From assembly GCF_001723175.1 (NCBI RefSeq), contig NC_064654.1:992001-1056000 (forward strand): 64,000 nt of DNA. Direction: 5' to 3'. The DNA is from Penicillium oxalicum (lineage: Eukaryota; Ascomycota; Eurotiomycetes; Eurotiales; Aspergillaceae). The notes below the pieces were generated by a model. The model was not told the origin of the DNA. It saw nothing but the letters and a program-made list of their open reading frames with translations, and searched no databases. Both the position numbers and the translations under genes were made by a program. Below are positions 1-10,349 of the stretch, one piece after another; the first letter of the stretch is position 1; every line of letters starts with the position of its first letter.

Positions 1-593
1 ATTTTTTACCTCTCTATTAGCCGTGAATACTTGCGCGAGATTACGGTCGACGGGGAGATGCGAGCCGACGTCCAGAAGGTTTATGACACCATCAATGTCG
101 TGGTGTGGTTCTTGGTCATTTGTAGCATTGTGAGTCCGCCCCTCCCCCCTTCTTCTTGGGGAATCCTCTCAATGAGAGGTCTTTTATTTTCTTTTTCTGA
201 CTTTATGCTTTGCAGGTTGTCCATGGCCTCTCCGTGCCCATTGGAAAAGCGGGATATCATCTCCCGCGTACCCTTTCTAGCGCCATCAGTACGAGCACTG
301 TCGATGAGCCCGAGCCGGTGGCCATCAACAACGCCCGCCACACCCACAGCACGGCGATGCCCCAAGGCAAATTCTCCATTTCGCGACACCGCTCCAGCAA
401 GCGTGACAGCCGAGCGGAATCACCCAAGCCCCCTGTGTTACGAATCGGTCGATCGGTCATCCGGCCTCGATCTCCGAGCCAGCAAATCGGCGCGGAGTCT
501 ACTGATGAGCCCGCACGTCCGGTGAACTTGGTCCATCAGGAGCCGACAGGCGGTGTGCCCGCGATGGTGTCCGAATCTCCGAGTCCTGTATGA
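1..593 (+). CDS. nha1: Plasma-membrane Na+/H+ antiporter, C-terminal part (5' end outside window)
   Basis: The gene enters from the left edge and only its last two exons are visible: 1-129 (possibly from an acceptor at about 20) and 216-593, split by an 86-nt GTGAGT...TGCAG intron (130-215). The joined reading gives a last membrane segment (INVVVWFLVICSIVVHGLSV) followed by a charged Ser/Pro/Arg-rich cytosolic tail of about 110 residues ending in TGA. The hydrophobic VVWF...VVHGLS...PIGK sequence is typical of the end of the transporter domain in fungal Nha1/Sod2-type CPA1 exchangers, which extrude Na+ and K+ for protons at the plasma membrane. Assignment rests on this short stretch and on the tail style, so the family is fairly sure but the exact paralogue is not. 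It is convergent with the xylanase gene to the right. Confidence 0.7.
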
Positions 594-2508
594 TGGGTCT
601 TTTCGTTTGCCCTTTGTTTTTTCCCCCCGCGGGGGCCCATCTTTTCAGCCGAGGTAGAAATACCTCTGAAATTTCGCCTTCCTGGGTACCGGGGCATGTT
701 CATAGTGATGGAGCCCACGCGCAAAAAGTGCATTGATTTGTACATCCCTTGCCACCTCCCACCCATTTCGTCGTGAACAGTGACGAGAAGAAAAATCACC
801 CCCAAGAAATAAATATGCCATATACATTGCTATTCACTTTATGGTCCTCGAGGCGTATTGTGCGTCTGTTGGACTGCGGAAACCGTCTATTCACCCCCGC
901 TTGATTCCATTTACTGCTCTTTGCCTACAAATTGATGATCATGTTTTGCCCTAATTATGCTCTCGTTTTCCTTGCCATGGTGGGAAAGCCTTTTGCATTT
1001 TGGTCACGACATGAATGTCTATAGAATTGTGCTCGTCTTTCTCTTCCTTTTTTCCCCTGTTCTTGCTGTTTTTTGTCTTTCTGTGAATACCACATAGGGG
1101 TTACAGCCTTTACAATTTGCGATTTGCGATAAACGCGCATCAAATCAATATCTTCAGGCATGGTAGAAATGGCGAATTCAATTGAATCTCTCCTGTTAAG
1201 TACAATGAACCCGTCCATCGAGTGGAGACCTCTAGTGTCCAGGTACGTTGGTTCATTACAGGCGAGATAAAATATAATGTACACGCAATGATAGTTTGCC
1301 GGTCGACCAGAGCCCAAGGCTAGCTACCAAGTACATAAACCTTAGGGTCAGAATATGAAGACATCATAGTATGTTGTGCCTGTGATCATATAACCTTGAA
1401 TTCATCAGACGGTCGAAAAATTGCCACCCTTTGAGTCTTGAACCCTGAAAGAAACCAATTTTTGCACGGAATGTCGCAAACGACACACATCAGATAGGTG
1501 CAGCCTGCAGAACACAGCCAACAAGGCGTAGTAGAGTCGGAGTCGAGGTCGGAGCCGACACCTTCGAAGAAAGTGATAACATTGAAGGGGATTAGGGCAA
1601 ATAACCTGGGGGCCGCTGGATTTAATCATATCTATGCTTAAGAAATCCCGTATACTATAAATGGGGAGTAATCTGTACAAGAAACATTATACAAAAAACA
1701 CAACCTTAAGCCTTCATGTTTGGATGGATCCCCGGCCTCAGCTGCGAAAAAAAAATACAAAAGCTCGTGTGATTGGGAACACACCCAAAATAAGAAAGAA
1801 AGTAAAGAAAAGATGAGATGAGAGGAGATAGAGTCCAAGTGTTATACAAAGTTGAATTGGGAGCTAAAATTATGAACTGATACGCGAGCGTGTATCCTCC
1901 ATATCCTTATACTCGTCTTTCTTCCCCCCCGTGGGCTCTTTGGGTAGAAGAGAATATAGAGAAGTTGAAGCGCAGGGTTCAGTCCAGTCCAGTCCAGATG
2001 CTCAGAGTCAATTAGACTGAGAGAGAAGGCGAAAGGGAAAAAAAGGGGATGGATAAAGAGAGAGAGAGAGGGTGACAAAACCGGATTTATTCACACAGAT
2101 CCGTGGTGTTAATGTCTTGCACTTGTTGTTGAGGGTTGCCATTGCCACTGTGTAAAAATGCGATTGGATGTCGCCCGTTAGCCACAAGTGTCCCGTTCAA
2201 TTACTATGATTTCGTTCAAGTACGTGTGCGTCTGAGCAAAGTCTTCTCCAGTTTCAATTCGATTCGATTCTCGTTATCTTCTTTCCCCCGTTCCTCCGCG
2301 GCCAATCCACTCGAAAAACCAGTTTCAAAAGCGGGGAGGCTTAAAAACAATAGAGGAAAGAAAACAAAAAGAGAAAAGGAAAAAAAGAGATACAGCGAGA
2401 GAGAGAGAGAGAGAGAGAGTTCAGAGCGTCGGAGCCAAAAGGAGTCCACTCGATACGTGAGGGAATGGGCGGGTCGGCGGGGCGCTCGGCGCTTTCGCTG
2501 GTTCAAAC
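594..2508. other. Convergent intergenic region
   Basis: About 1.9 kb between two gene 3' ends. It holds homopurine and homopyrimidine runs, a (GA)n tract at 2397-2419 and a shorter one near 2057-2071. No frame shows splice-compatible coding character; I see no gene here. Confidence 0.6.
2397..2419. repeat. (GA)n microsatellite
   Basis: An uninterrupted GA dinucleotide run lying about 90 bp beyond the stop codon of the xylanase gene, inside a purine-rich block. On the xylanase sense strand it is a CT tract in the probable 3' UTR or downstream flank. Confidence 0.9.
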
Positions 2509-4054
2509 TTACAGAGCGGCAGTGATGGCGTTGTAGGCGGGCTTGACGTTGTAGTTACGGTCGAACAAGCAGGGAGACTTGTCGGAGCGCCACGAGTCCT
2601 GCAAAAAAAGAAAAAGTGAAGAGGGTCAGTCGGTGAACGGGTTGGTCAAATGCTGAGAACTGGAGGAGGGGAGGGAAAGGATAATTGTCTTACGTTGTCA
2701 GAGACACCCCAGACGGTGATACCAACACACTTGGGCTGGTTCAGGCAAGCCTTGGCGACCTATGAAGAACAATGTCAGCGATCTGGTCTACCGGGTCTTT
2801 GCATGAATCGAGACGCGATTTTGATCCACTCACGTTGACGTAGTCGGTGGAGCTGGCACCGGCGATGTCAAGCTCGGTAATGGCAACCTCCTTGGTGCCA
2901 GCGGTAGCGAGAGCGTTCAGGGCGGCGGAGACACCGGCACCCATACCGGCCTCCAAGTGGCTCTGGGAACCTGTTGAATGTGTGAGCAAGTGATTCTTCC
3001 ATGATGATGGAGCTGATCGCTGGGTGCTCTGTAAAAAAAGGGGAATTCTTACCAATACCGTCGATGGGGATACCCTGGGAGATCCACTTCTTGACGTGGC
3101 TGATCATGCCCTTGGTCTTGCCGTAGTTGGCGTTGTCAAGGCTAAAAGATTCAAGATCATGAGAACTGGAACTCCAAAAAAGGGGACGATCTGTCATGTG
3201 GAACTCACTTGTAGTCGTTGATGTACAACTTGGCGTTGGGGTCGGTGGCACGAGCAGTCTCGAAAGCGATGCGGACAAAGTCCTCACCGAGGACACGGTA
3301 GAAGACGCTGTTGCGCAGGGAACCGTCCTCGTTGAAGATCTCGTTGACAACGTCCCAGGCGTAGATCTTGCCCTTGTAGCGGCCCATCACGTTGGTGATG
3401 TGGTCCTTGAGAACCTGGGTCAGGGTGTTGCGGTCGTTGATGTTCTGGACCCACTGGGGAAGCTGGGAGTGCCAGACTGGAGAAGAGAGGAAAGAGAACG
3501 AGTCAGGGTTCGACCATCTCACTTTGGAAGCCTTGGCTTGATATGATAATCGAAAGAAGGGGAGACATACCGAGAGTGTGACCACGGATCATCTTGTTGT
3601 TCTGGGTAGCAAAGTTGACCTAGATGGGACCGTCAGGATATGCTCGGACATGTTCACAGATGGGAAAGCCAAGTGATTGCTTACGAGGTAGTCAGAGCCA
3701 CCGAAGTTGAACTTGCCGCGGGAAGCTAATATGATGTGTTAGTCGATTGCCCTCTTGTTCCCTCGTGGCTGGTGTTCAAAAAGGGACGATAGGACACTTA
3801 CGCTCAGTGGCATCCCACTTCATGCTGTTCTCGGGGGTGAGTTGACCAAAGTCGGCCTTGATGATAGCCGCAGGCTTGGGGCTCTTGGTCAAGGTGTACT
3901 GGTCGGCGATGTTACCAAAGTACTTCTTGCCGTGGGCCTTGAATTTGGCATCAATGCTGGTGGCAGCCTGGCGAGACTCCAGAGTCTCGGCAGGAGCAGC
4001 GATCGCCGAACCAGCGAAGATCAGTGCAATAGCGGCAGCCTTGATTTGAACCAT
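2509..4054 (-). CDS. xlnC: GH10 endo-1,4-beta-xylanase, secreted
   Basis: Eight exons (minus order): 4054-3802, 3725-3685, 3619-3571, 3476-3209, 3141-3053, 2970-2834, 2759-2694, 2598-2509; phase closes to 330 residues. Residues 1-19 are a signal peptide ending around AIA-AP, with a short pro-region ending ESRQ. The rest is one GH10 catalytic TIM barrel: RGHTLVWHSQLP, the acid/base glutamate in [12 protein letters not shown] (about E160) and the nucleophile in ITELDIAG (about E266), then [14 protein letters not shown] near the end. There is no carbohydrate-binding module or linker, and the length suits the 34-kDa Aspergillus XlnC/XynC type. It hydrolyses the beta-1,4-xylan backbone outside the cell. 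Seven introns in 1.5 kb is normal for this gene in Eurotiales. The start is the only ATG before the signal peptide. A GGCTAAA site upstream fits XlnR control. Confidence 0.95.
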
Positions 4055-4201
4055 TGTGAATGATGTGGAAGGGATTTGGTGGGGAAGAATAGAAAGAGAT
4101 GTAAAGAAAAAGAAGGTAGAAGTGAAGACTGTAGGTAAGAGAAAGGAATGAAACGAACTTGGATGAGGAACAGGAAGGAGGTGGACGGGATCGACCTTGT
4201 A

Positions 4202-4207
4202 CTTATA
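4202..4207 (-). promoter_or_regulatory. TATA-like box of the xylanase gene
   Basis: On the minus strand the sequence reads TATAAG, about 150 bp upstream of the xylanase ATG, followed by a pyrimidine-rich leader. Position and spacing fit a core promoter, but the match is not perfect. Confidence 0.4.
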
Positions 4208-4535
4208 CTGATGCCAATATGTACCGTCTCTCCAGATCCAACGCCCCCCTCCTCTAGACCCATCATTGAGCCGTCAGGATATTAGATGGATACGGACCAT
4301 GGTGAAACTGGAGTGGTGCTCACAATCATGGCCGTGCTGAGCTCCCACCTCCAAATGAAAATCCCTCCCGATTGCAGAGCGGACGCCGCACCATCCTGCG
4401 CCTCCACGAGACAACTCAACCAGAAACAGCTCCCTTTCCCCAATCCCGACTTCTTTGCTGATCTCAGCCAGTGACTGTCACGGAGCCAGGAGACCAATTG
4501 GTCGGCTCCGTCGGGGCGCGTGCATCGCGCTTCTT

Positions 4536-4542
4536 TTTAGCC
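4536..4542 (-). promoter_or_regulatory. GGCTAAA XlnR-type site
   Basis: The minus strand reads GGCTAAA, the consensus bound by the Zn2Cys6 xylanolytic activator XlnR in Aspergillus, about 480 bp upstream of the xylanase start. A second copy (minus strand, near 6566-6572) lies too far away to be obviously relevant. Binding is inferred from the motif only. Confidence 0.5.
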
Positions 4543-7342
4543 GGATCTCCCCCTGGTCCTTCGTAGCCCTACCCTGGACTGTTTGAGGATGAGCTCACGT
4601 TTGAGCCCCGGCGGGAGGCCATGCCCAAAAAGGTGTTTGAAAGGACCCGGCAACGAGTCTTGGCTTATCTTCAGGAGAAGACCAGCCTCGGCAAAGTGGA
4701 ATCCGTCAACGCCTGAACGGTCCCTCGGGGTGGAGACCACACCAGGTCGAAGTGGACATGGATTCGGCATGTCCACCTCGCCAGCCCTGAAGCGTGAGTC
4801 CCTGACTTGAGTTTGCTACTCCCTCGAAGAGTCTGGAAGTTTGGGATGTGTGGATCTAGAATCAAGCTAGAGACACGAGAGTCGTTGGTCGCTCGTAGCG
4901 TGTAGCTCATGACTCGTCCAGCTCGTCACTGTAGACGGTTGAAAGGTCTTGGTTCGAGTGGTCGGGACTTGTCGAGGCACCAGGTACCGGAAACCCTGAC
5001 CAACAGGGGTCTCAGGGTCCAAGTTTCTTCAGAATAACCGTTCGGCCCCGCAAGGCTGTTTATTTTTTTTATTCTTATTTATTTTTTGTTTTTCTTTCCC
5101 CCGTCTGTTCGGAATGAATGCCATTTGGGACACTGGCAGGGGTGCAGATTCACAGATTGTCTTTGCTCGTCTGTCCAAAGGGGAGTCAGGGTCTCTCTCC
5201 ACCTGGCCGTTTCAGCCGACTCGTTGCCGACTGGGAACTCCTTTAGTGCGTTTCACGGTAAGACAATCTCCTATCCTGGCAAATCACCTGCGGCACCAGG
5301 AACAGTCTCCCATCGGATTGTCTGTTCACTTTATTCCCTCTGCGCAGGACCATCGACTGTCAAGGGTCCAGAATAGATGTTGTCACTTGCCAGAGGGGCA
5401 GCAGAGGTGTCAAGAAAAGGGAGATTGGCATCCGTGGGCGATTTACTGATTCTAGGCCCGGGCGGAGACGTTTGTTGGGCAATTGGAGTATGTGAGTTAC
5501 ACGGTGACCGTACGAATGAATAGTGCAATCAGGATTTGAGAACGTGTAAACTACACTTTTTGTTCTCTGTTCTCTGTAATAGACTATGTCAGAATCGAGG
5601 ATTTTTAGAATGTGTATTCGAGTAGGGGCGATTGAGTTCAAGTGAACCTCCAAGGCAACATTTGTATCCAGCTACACGGAAACAGGACAGTAGCTAATAG
5701 CTCGAATGACATGACCTACTCATGGCTACAGTGCAGTGCCACATGGCCTGTCTCATTGACTCGTTCAAAAGAAAACCGAAACGATAGCAACATCCACGAC
5801 GGACACGATCAACCTCGTGAGCCCCGATTCCGGTAAATCTCCGGGCCTGATACCATCGTGCAATGCAGGGAAAACGTAAAATCTATATTTTTTTTTTTCA
5901 AAAGAGAAAAAAAAAACCACAGCGAAAATAAAGAATAATTCATCAAATATGCAAAAAGGCCATTAAACCTCAATCAAGACGGAAAGTACTGTCTCCTCGA
6001 CTCGGCAACCTGAAGAAATGCACCCAGGGTCCACACGATGCCAACTATCTCCTCGTTCCCCCATCTGGCAGATGGCATATGCACCTTCTCTCCCCCAAAA
6101 GTGCGGAGTACCGCAGTAGCTTCATCACAACCCATTTCTTCACCACCTTGTTTCTTTCCCGACCGGGGGCGCGTTGAAAATGGAAAGGATGGACCCTATC
6201 CCCGCGCCCTTATGCAGCTCTCGCCACCCTTCTGAGACGATCCTACAACACTACTGTAGTTCGCAAGTGCCAAGACCACAGGACGCACTCGTGCATACAA
6301 TACCCCGGAAAATTGTCTCCTCGAGCTTGGTCAAGCGTGAGTGCCAAGCGGTGGGAAATTGCCGGAATCTCATCCTAGACCGAAAAGAAAGAGTCCGAGT
6401 GGGGAGTGAGTGTGTGTGTAGCCAAGACCAAGGGTCAACAAACAGCCGTGATGCTCTGTCGGCATCTACGCCTTGTCACTTTCTTTCTACTGACTTTGTC
6501 CGGCTGGGCGATCGAGCAGCCCTTTCCAGACCGGGTTGACTCGCCGAGTACATGACACGCTGTTTTTTAGCCTATCTTCATGGGATCGCCAATGTGCCGA
6601 TCCGGATCATTTCACCTCGTCAAAGACCGGATGGATTGCCAAGCCCTTTATGCAGCGATGGTCTCTTGCAAGGGAATCGTCATCCTGGCTGTGGAAGATG
6701 ATCAAGTCTGCTCGGGATCAGGGCCGGAGAGCCTTGCTAGCTTTGGTCTGGGAGAAAGGCCGACAGGACTGGAGTGACGTGTAGAATGGCATTCTCCCTC
6801 CCCCGTCTCTTCCCCCTTTTCTCTCTCTCTCTCTCCCTCCTTTTTATGCGTGTCTCATTTTAGCTTGATTGGATTCGATCGAGACGTTGGGACAGAGACC
6901 GAGAAGGCGAGGAATTGTGCTGGAAGTGGTTGGAGGCGCGGTCTAGATCTATCATTTTCTTCACAAGGGAGATCTAGTGCGGCCAAAGGACCCCCTGGAT
7001 GTGGAGGCTTCTCTTCTTCCCTTCATCTCCACCATGACGGAAATAACCACGGCCTTGATCATCTCCAGGTGGGCACCGATCCTGACCACGATCGGGGAGT
7101 CTCTGTCTATTTCCATGGAATTGGGGAACAATGGACCGACCCTCGGTCTCCATAGCATGAAGCTTAGGGGACGGCAATTCTAGTTTACACACTCCCCAGC
7201 GTGCGCGAGAATCCAAGTTCAACGCAAAACACCTTGTAATTCACAATCAGATTGAGGAATTGGCTTCTATTCTTCCAAAATTAATGCAGAATTGACATTG
7301 ATCATGGTCGTGTCCACACCCGAGTTCACCACCCGGTCAACG

Positions 7343-7368
7343 CTCTCTCTCTCTCTCTCTCTCTCTCT
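7343..7368. repeat. (CT)13 microsatellite
   Basis: Perfect CT dinucleotide run next to a C-run, immediately beyond the oxidoreductase stop codon at 7376. Confidence 0.9.
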
Positions 7369-7375
7369 TCCCCCC

Positions 7376-8902
7376 CTATATCGCCACATTGCTTGTCGGT
7401 CGAGGCTGCAGTCCAGCTTTCTCATAAGTCCGATCAATAGTCTCCATCTGCGCCACACTTTCCACCCCATCCACCCACACTCCAGAGCCCTGGCGCCCTT
7501 TAATACGGTTGACAAATTCTTCCAGCTGACAGCGATACGTCGTCCACCAGTCTCTGTAGACCGCAGCCCGCGGATCTCCCACGGGCCAGTTATACGCAGT
7601 CTTGTACTCGGTCTCGGTCCACGATTGAGTCACACGCTCTCCCTCGCGCAGCGTGTGTTGATCCACAATGTCAATACGATGGTAGAAGGTGGGAATCAAC
7701 GGATTCCACATGATCAGCGTGCGTTGCACAAAGTGCCCACTCGACGTGGATTGTTCACTGCTCCCCGGAGAAGAAGAAGATACTGCATCCACACGCACTG
7801 GCGCCAGCGTGACCGTAGCCTTGGGCCACTGCGGAGAAGGTAGTCGTCGAGACCAGGACGCGGGCAGAATCGAAGACAGTCCCCCCTTGGTCATGAAATC
7901 ACCACTGATGCGCACGTCAATCGCACCATCAGAGACCCGGTACTGGGCTTCAGTGGCTTCGTCAATCTGCGGCTCGTCGACGATGCCGTCCTTTCTAGGC
8001 TGATGGACGCGGTACTTCACCTCCACAGGTTCAAGGAACTTGTCTCGTCCGACGATCTGCCGAACCATTGACAAGGGGTACGTTCCCACGTCCATCATAC
8101 ATCCTCCACCGAGGGAATACTGGAATCGAATATCTCCCGGATTGATAATCCCCGGCGGAACGTGGAACAGCGCATGAACAGCCTGGATAGCGCCGGGTGA
8201 TGCGCGAATCTCGGAGAGAAACGTCTGCCAGCCGGGATGGAACTGATAATGGAAAGCCTCCAGAAGCACGGGTGCATTCGAGGCGGTCACCAAGGGATGA
8301 GTGAACAACTTCTTTGCCTCGATCGCATTGGAGCAAGAGGGCTTTTCGAGAAGAACGTGCTTTCCGGCACGAATCGCTCGTAGAGTCCACTCGTAGTGTA
8401 GGCCGTTGGGAAGCGCCACGTAAATGGCGTCAATGGAGGGATCATCCAGCATGGCTGGGGTCATCCATTGAACAGTTAGACATGCACTGATCAAATCACC
8501 GTCAAATTCAGTCTGAAAAGAGATCCCGCCTCACCTTGGTAAGAAGAATGCACAATAGGTATGCCATAATCTTGAGCATACTTCTTGGCGCGGTCGAAGT
8601 CACGAGCGGCTACCGCAGCCACGATGACATCTGGATGGGACTTTGCGGGATTCACCACCGCGACCGGCCTGGCCAAATACAACAAGTTTAGTTACTGGAC
8701 ATATTGATCTTTCAAGCAGCGAGTGTCTTTGTGTGACGCGAAACTCAACGAGAAAAGAAAAAGAAAAAAAAAACAAAATCCATGACACTCACGCGATCTT
8801 GGAAGCCCCCAACAGTCCAATACGAATAGCATCTTCGTTCTTGGACGCAGTCGGAGGAAAAGCAATAGTGTAAAGTCTCTGGACAAGGTCGAAAGGAAAC
8901 AT
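7376..8902 (-). CDS. Gfo/Idh/MocA NAD(P)-dependent oxidoreductase, D-xylose 1-dehydrogenase / dihydrodiol dehydrogenase-like
   Basis: Three exons (minus order): 8902-8793, 8668-8535, 8454-7376; phase closes to 440 residues. The N-terminus has a Rossmann start (IRIGLLGASKIAP), then AIYVALPNGLHYEWTLRA and the family EKP motif (VLLEKPSCSNA) with the catalytic lysine. These are followed by EAFHYQFHP and SLGGGCMMDVGTYPLS, typical of the dihydrodiol dehydrogenase / NADP-xylose dehydrogenase branch. The C-terminal half carries a Ser/Gly-rich insertion (about residues 300-325), making it longer than the usual ~390 residues. Likely role: oxidation of a sugar or cyclic diol with NADP+. The next gene downstream is a xylanase, which makes xylose an attractive substrate, but that is inference. 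The start is the ATG before a hydrophobic lead and the first exon ends in a clean GTGAGT. Confidence 0.85.
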
Positions 8903-10349
8903 TTCCGTGCGTGCTCAGATCCAAGGGAAGACACTCAAGACTAGAGATAGACAGTCCAAGATCTTTTTCAAAATGTCTTCTAGACTCCTAGCTGGTAGGA
9001 TTTCCTAAGAATGAATTATTAGAAAGATACGGACACAGTGCAAAACTGGTGTGACCTGAAGCTTTTCATATTACCAAGTGAAAATTTCCCAAGAGTTGAG
9101 AACTTCTGTTGAATCTTCGCTTCGTTTCCCCGCATCCATCGGATGGATGATGACAACGTGCATGGCCATTGATCGATGACATCTTTGACACCCGGGACCA
9201 TTCCACCGTTGGGCGCATAGACGACTGATGCTTTGAGTCGATGCTCCACGTCTCTCATCTGGAAGTTGAATTCTCAAGCGCATTCCCAACTCGAGAATTT
9301 GCCGGGGGGGATTCGATGGATAATGGTGATAGTTTGTATATTGATGAACCTGACAGCACTACTGAAAGACCGAGAATGGCAGACACGAGGCTTCCCGTCA
9401 CCGTCCCCTCAACCCGGGCTGGGTGCCGTCCGTGCATGAAGAAACATGCTATCACCTCGCTCCTCAAGCAATACTGGACTTATATTTTTTTTTCTGAAGT
9501 CGCGAAGCTCGTATTAGGTAGCTGGTCAACCTGTCGTCAACTCAGCTTCAGAAAATCTAGGAGAAACCTCTCAAGTGAGAAAGTGCTTGATATTCAAAGG
9601 CCATGATGGACATTGGGGGCAGAGCTCCATTGTAGTACAGCAGGGCATATAGCCGACCAGACTACATCCAGGTATGTCGCGGTGCGGGCTTTTTCTGTCC
9701 TCCTTCAAGCTACACAACCGCCATAAGGCAGTTGTTAATGCCAACCTGCCTATGTTACAGCTGTGGAAAGAACTAAGTAGAAGACTTATGCACAGTCCCA
9801 AAAAACTGCATGTAAATTCAATGCAATAGAAGAAAAGGAAAGCAATCACCAAAGAAAGAATCAACACCAGCGAAAATGGTCCGAACATGTCAGAATAGGA
9901 GGAGAGATTGATGTGCGAAGATCATGAAACCCTTGCCCAAGTCATCCAAAATCTTCAAAGACCACCCCATATTCATGCAACTCGTAAATCCTAGTCAACA
10001 AACGAACGAGAAAAGAGAAGAAAAACGCAAGCAAAGAAGGATTCGAGATTATCGAAACTTCGGCGCTCGCTCAAGACATCCCATTACTATGGGGATATCA
10101 AGTATCCACGAAAGGCCGCAGCAGAGCGAGCATAACTCGCAAAAAATCCAAAACGATCATGATGATTACGGTGCTCATGACCGTTCAAATGCATCATCCT
10201 CCATCGTGTTCAAATACATAAGAAGCATTTTCGAGCATCGTGCATCGTGTCAAATCATGCAGAAAATGGGATTGACTCCGGCGGCTCATATGCAGAGTAA
10301 CTGAAAACCGCAAAAAGAAATCGACGTGCTGTTCGGAAATGTGGGATTC
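8903..10349. other. Intergenic region
   Basis: About 1.4 kb between the oxidoreductase start and the Edc4-like gene's 3' end. It contains A-rich stretches and short frames without domain signatures. I see no gene or RNA here. Confidence 0.5.

Larger units (their letters stand above)
4055..7375. other. Intergenic region, xylanase promoter side
   Basis: About 3.3 kb. The first kilobase is the xylanase upstream region; the rest is the 3' flank of the oxidoreductase. It carries a (CT)n run at 6821-6835 and another at 7343-7368. Many overlapping short frames exist but none has a recognisable domain or consistent splice signals, so I call no gene. Confidence 0.5.

Noticed and set aside
9571..9888. 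Hydrophobic minus-strand frame of 105 codons
   Set aside because: Composition follows the T-rich complement of an A-rich region; no initiating context or family match.
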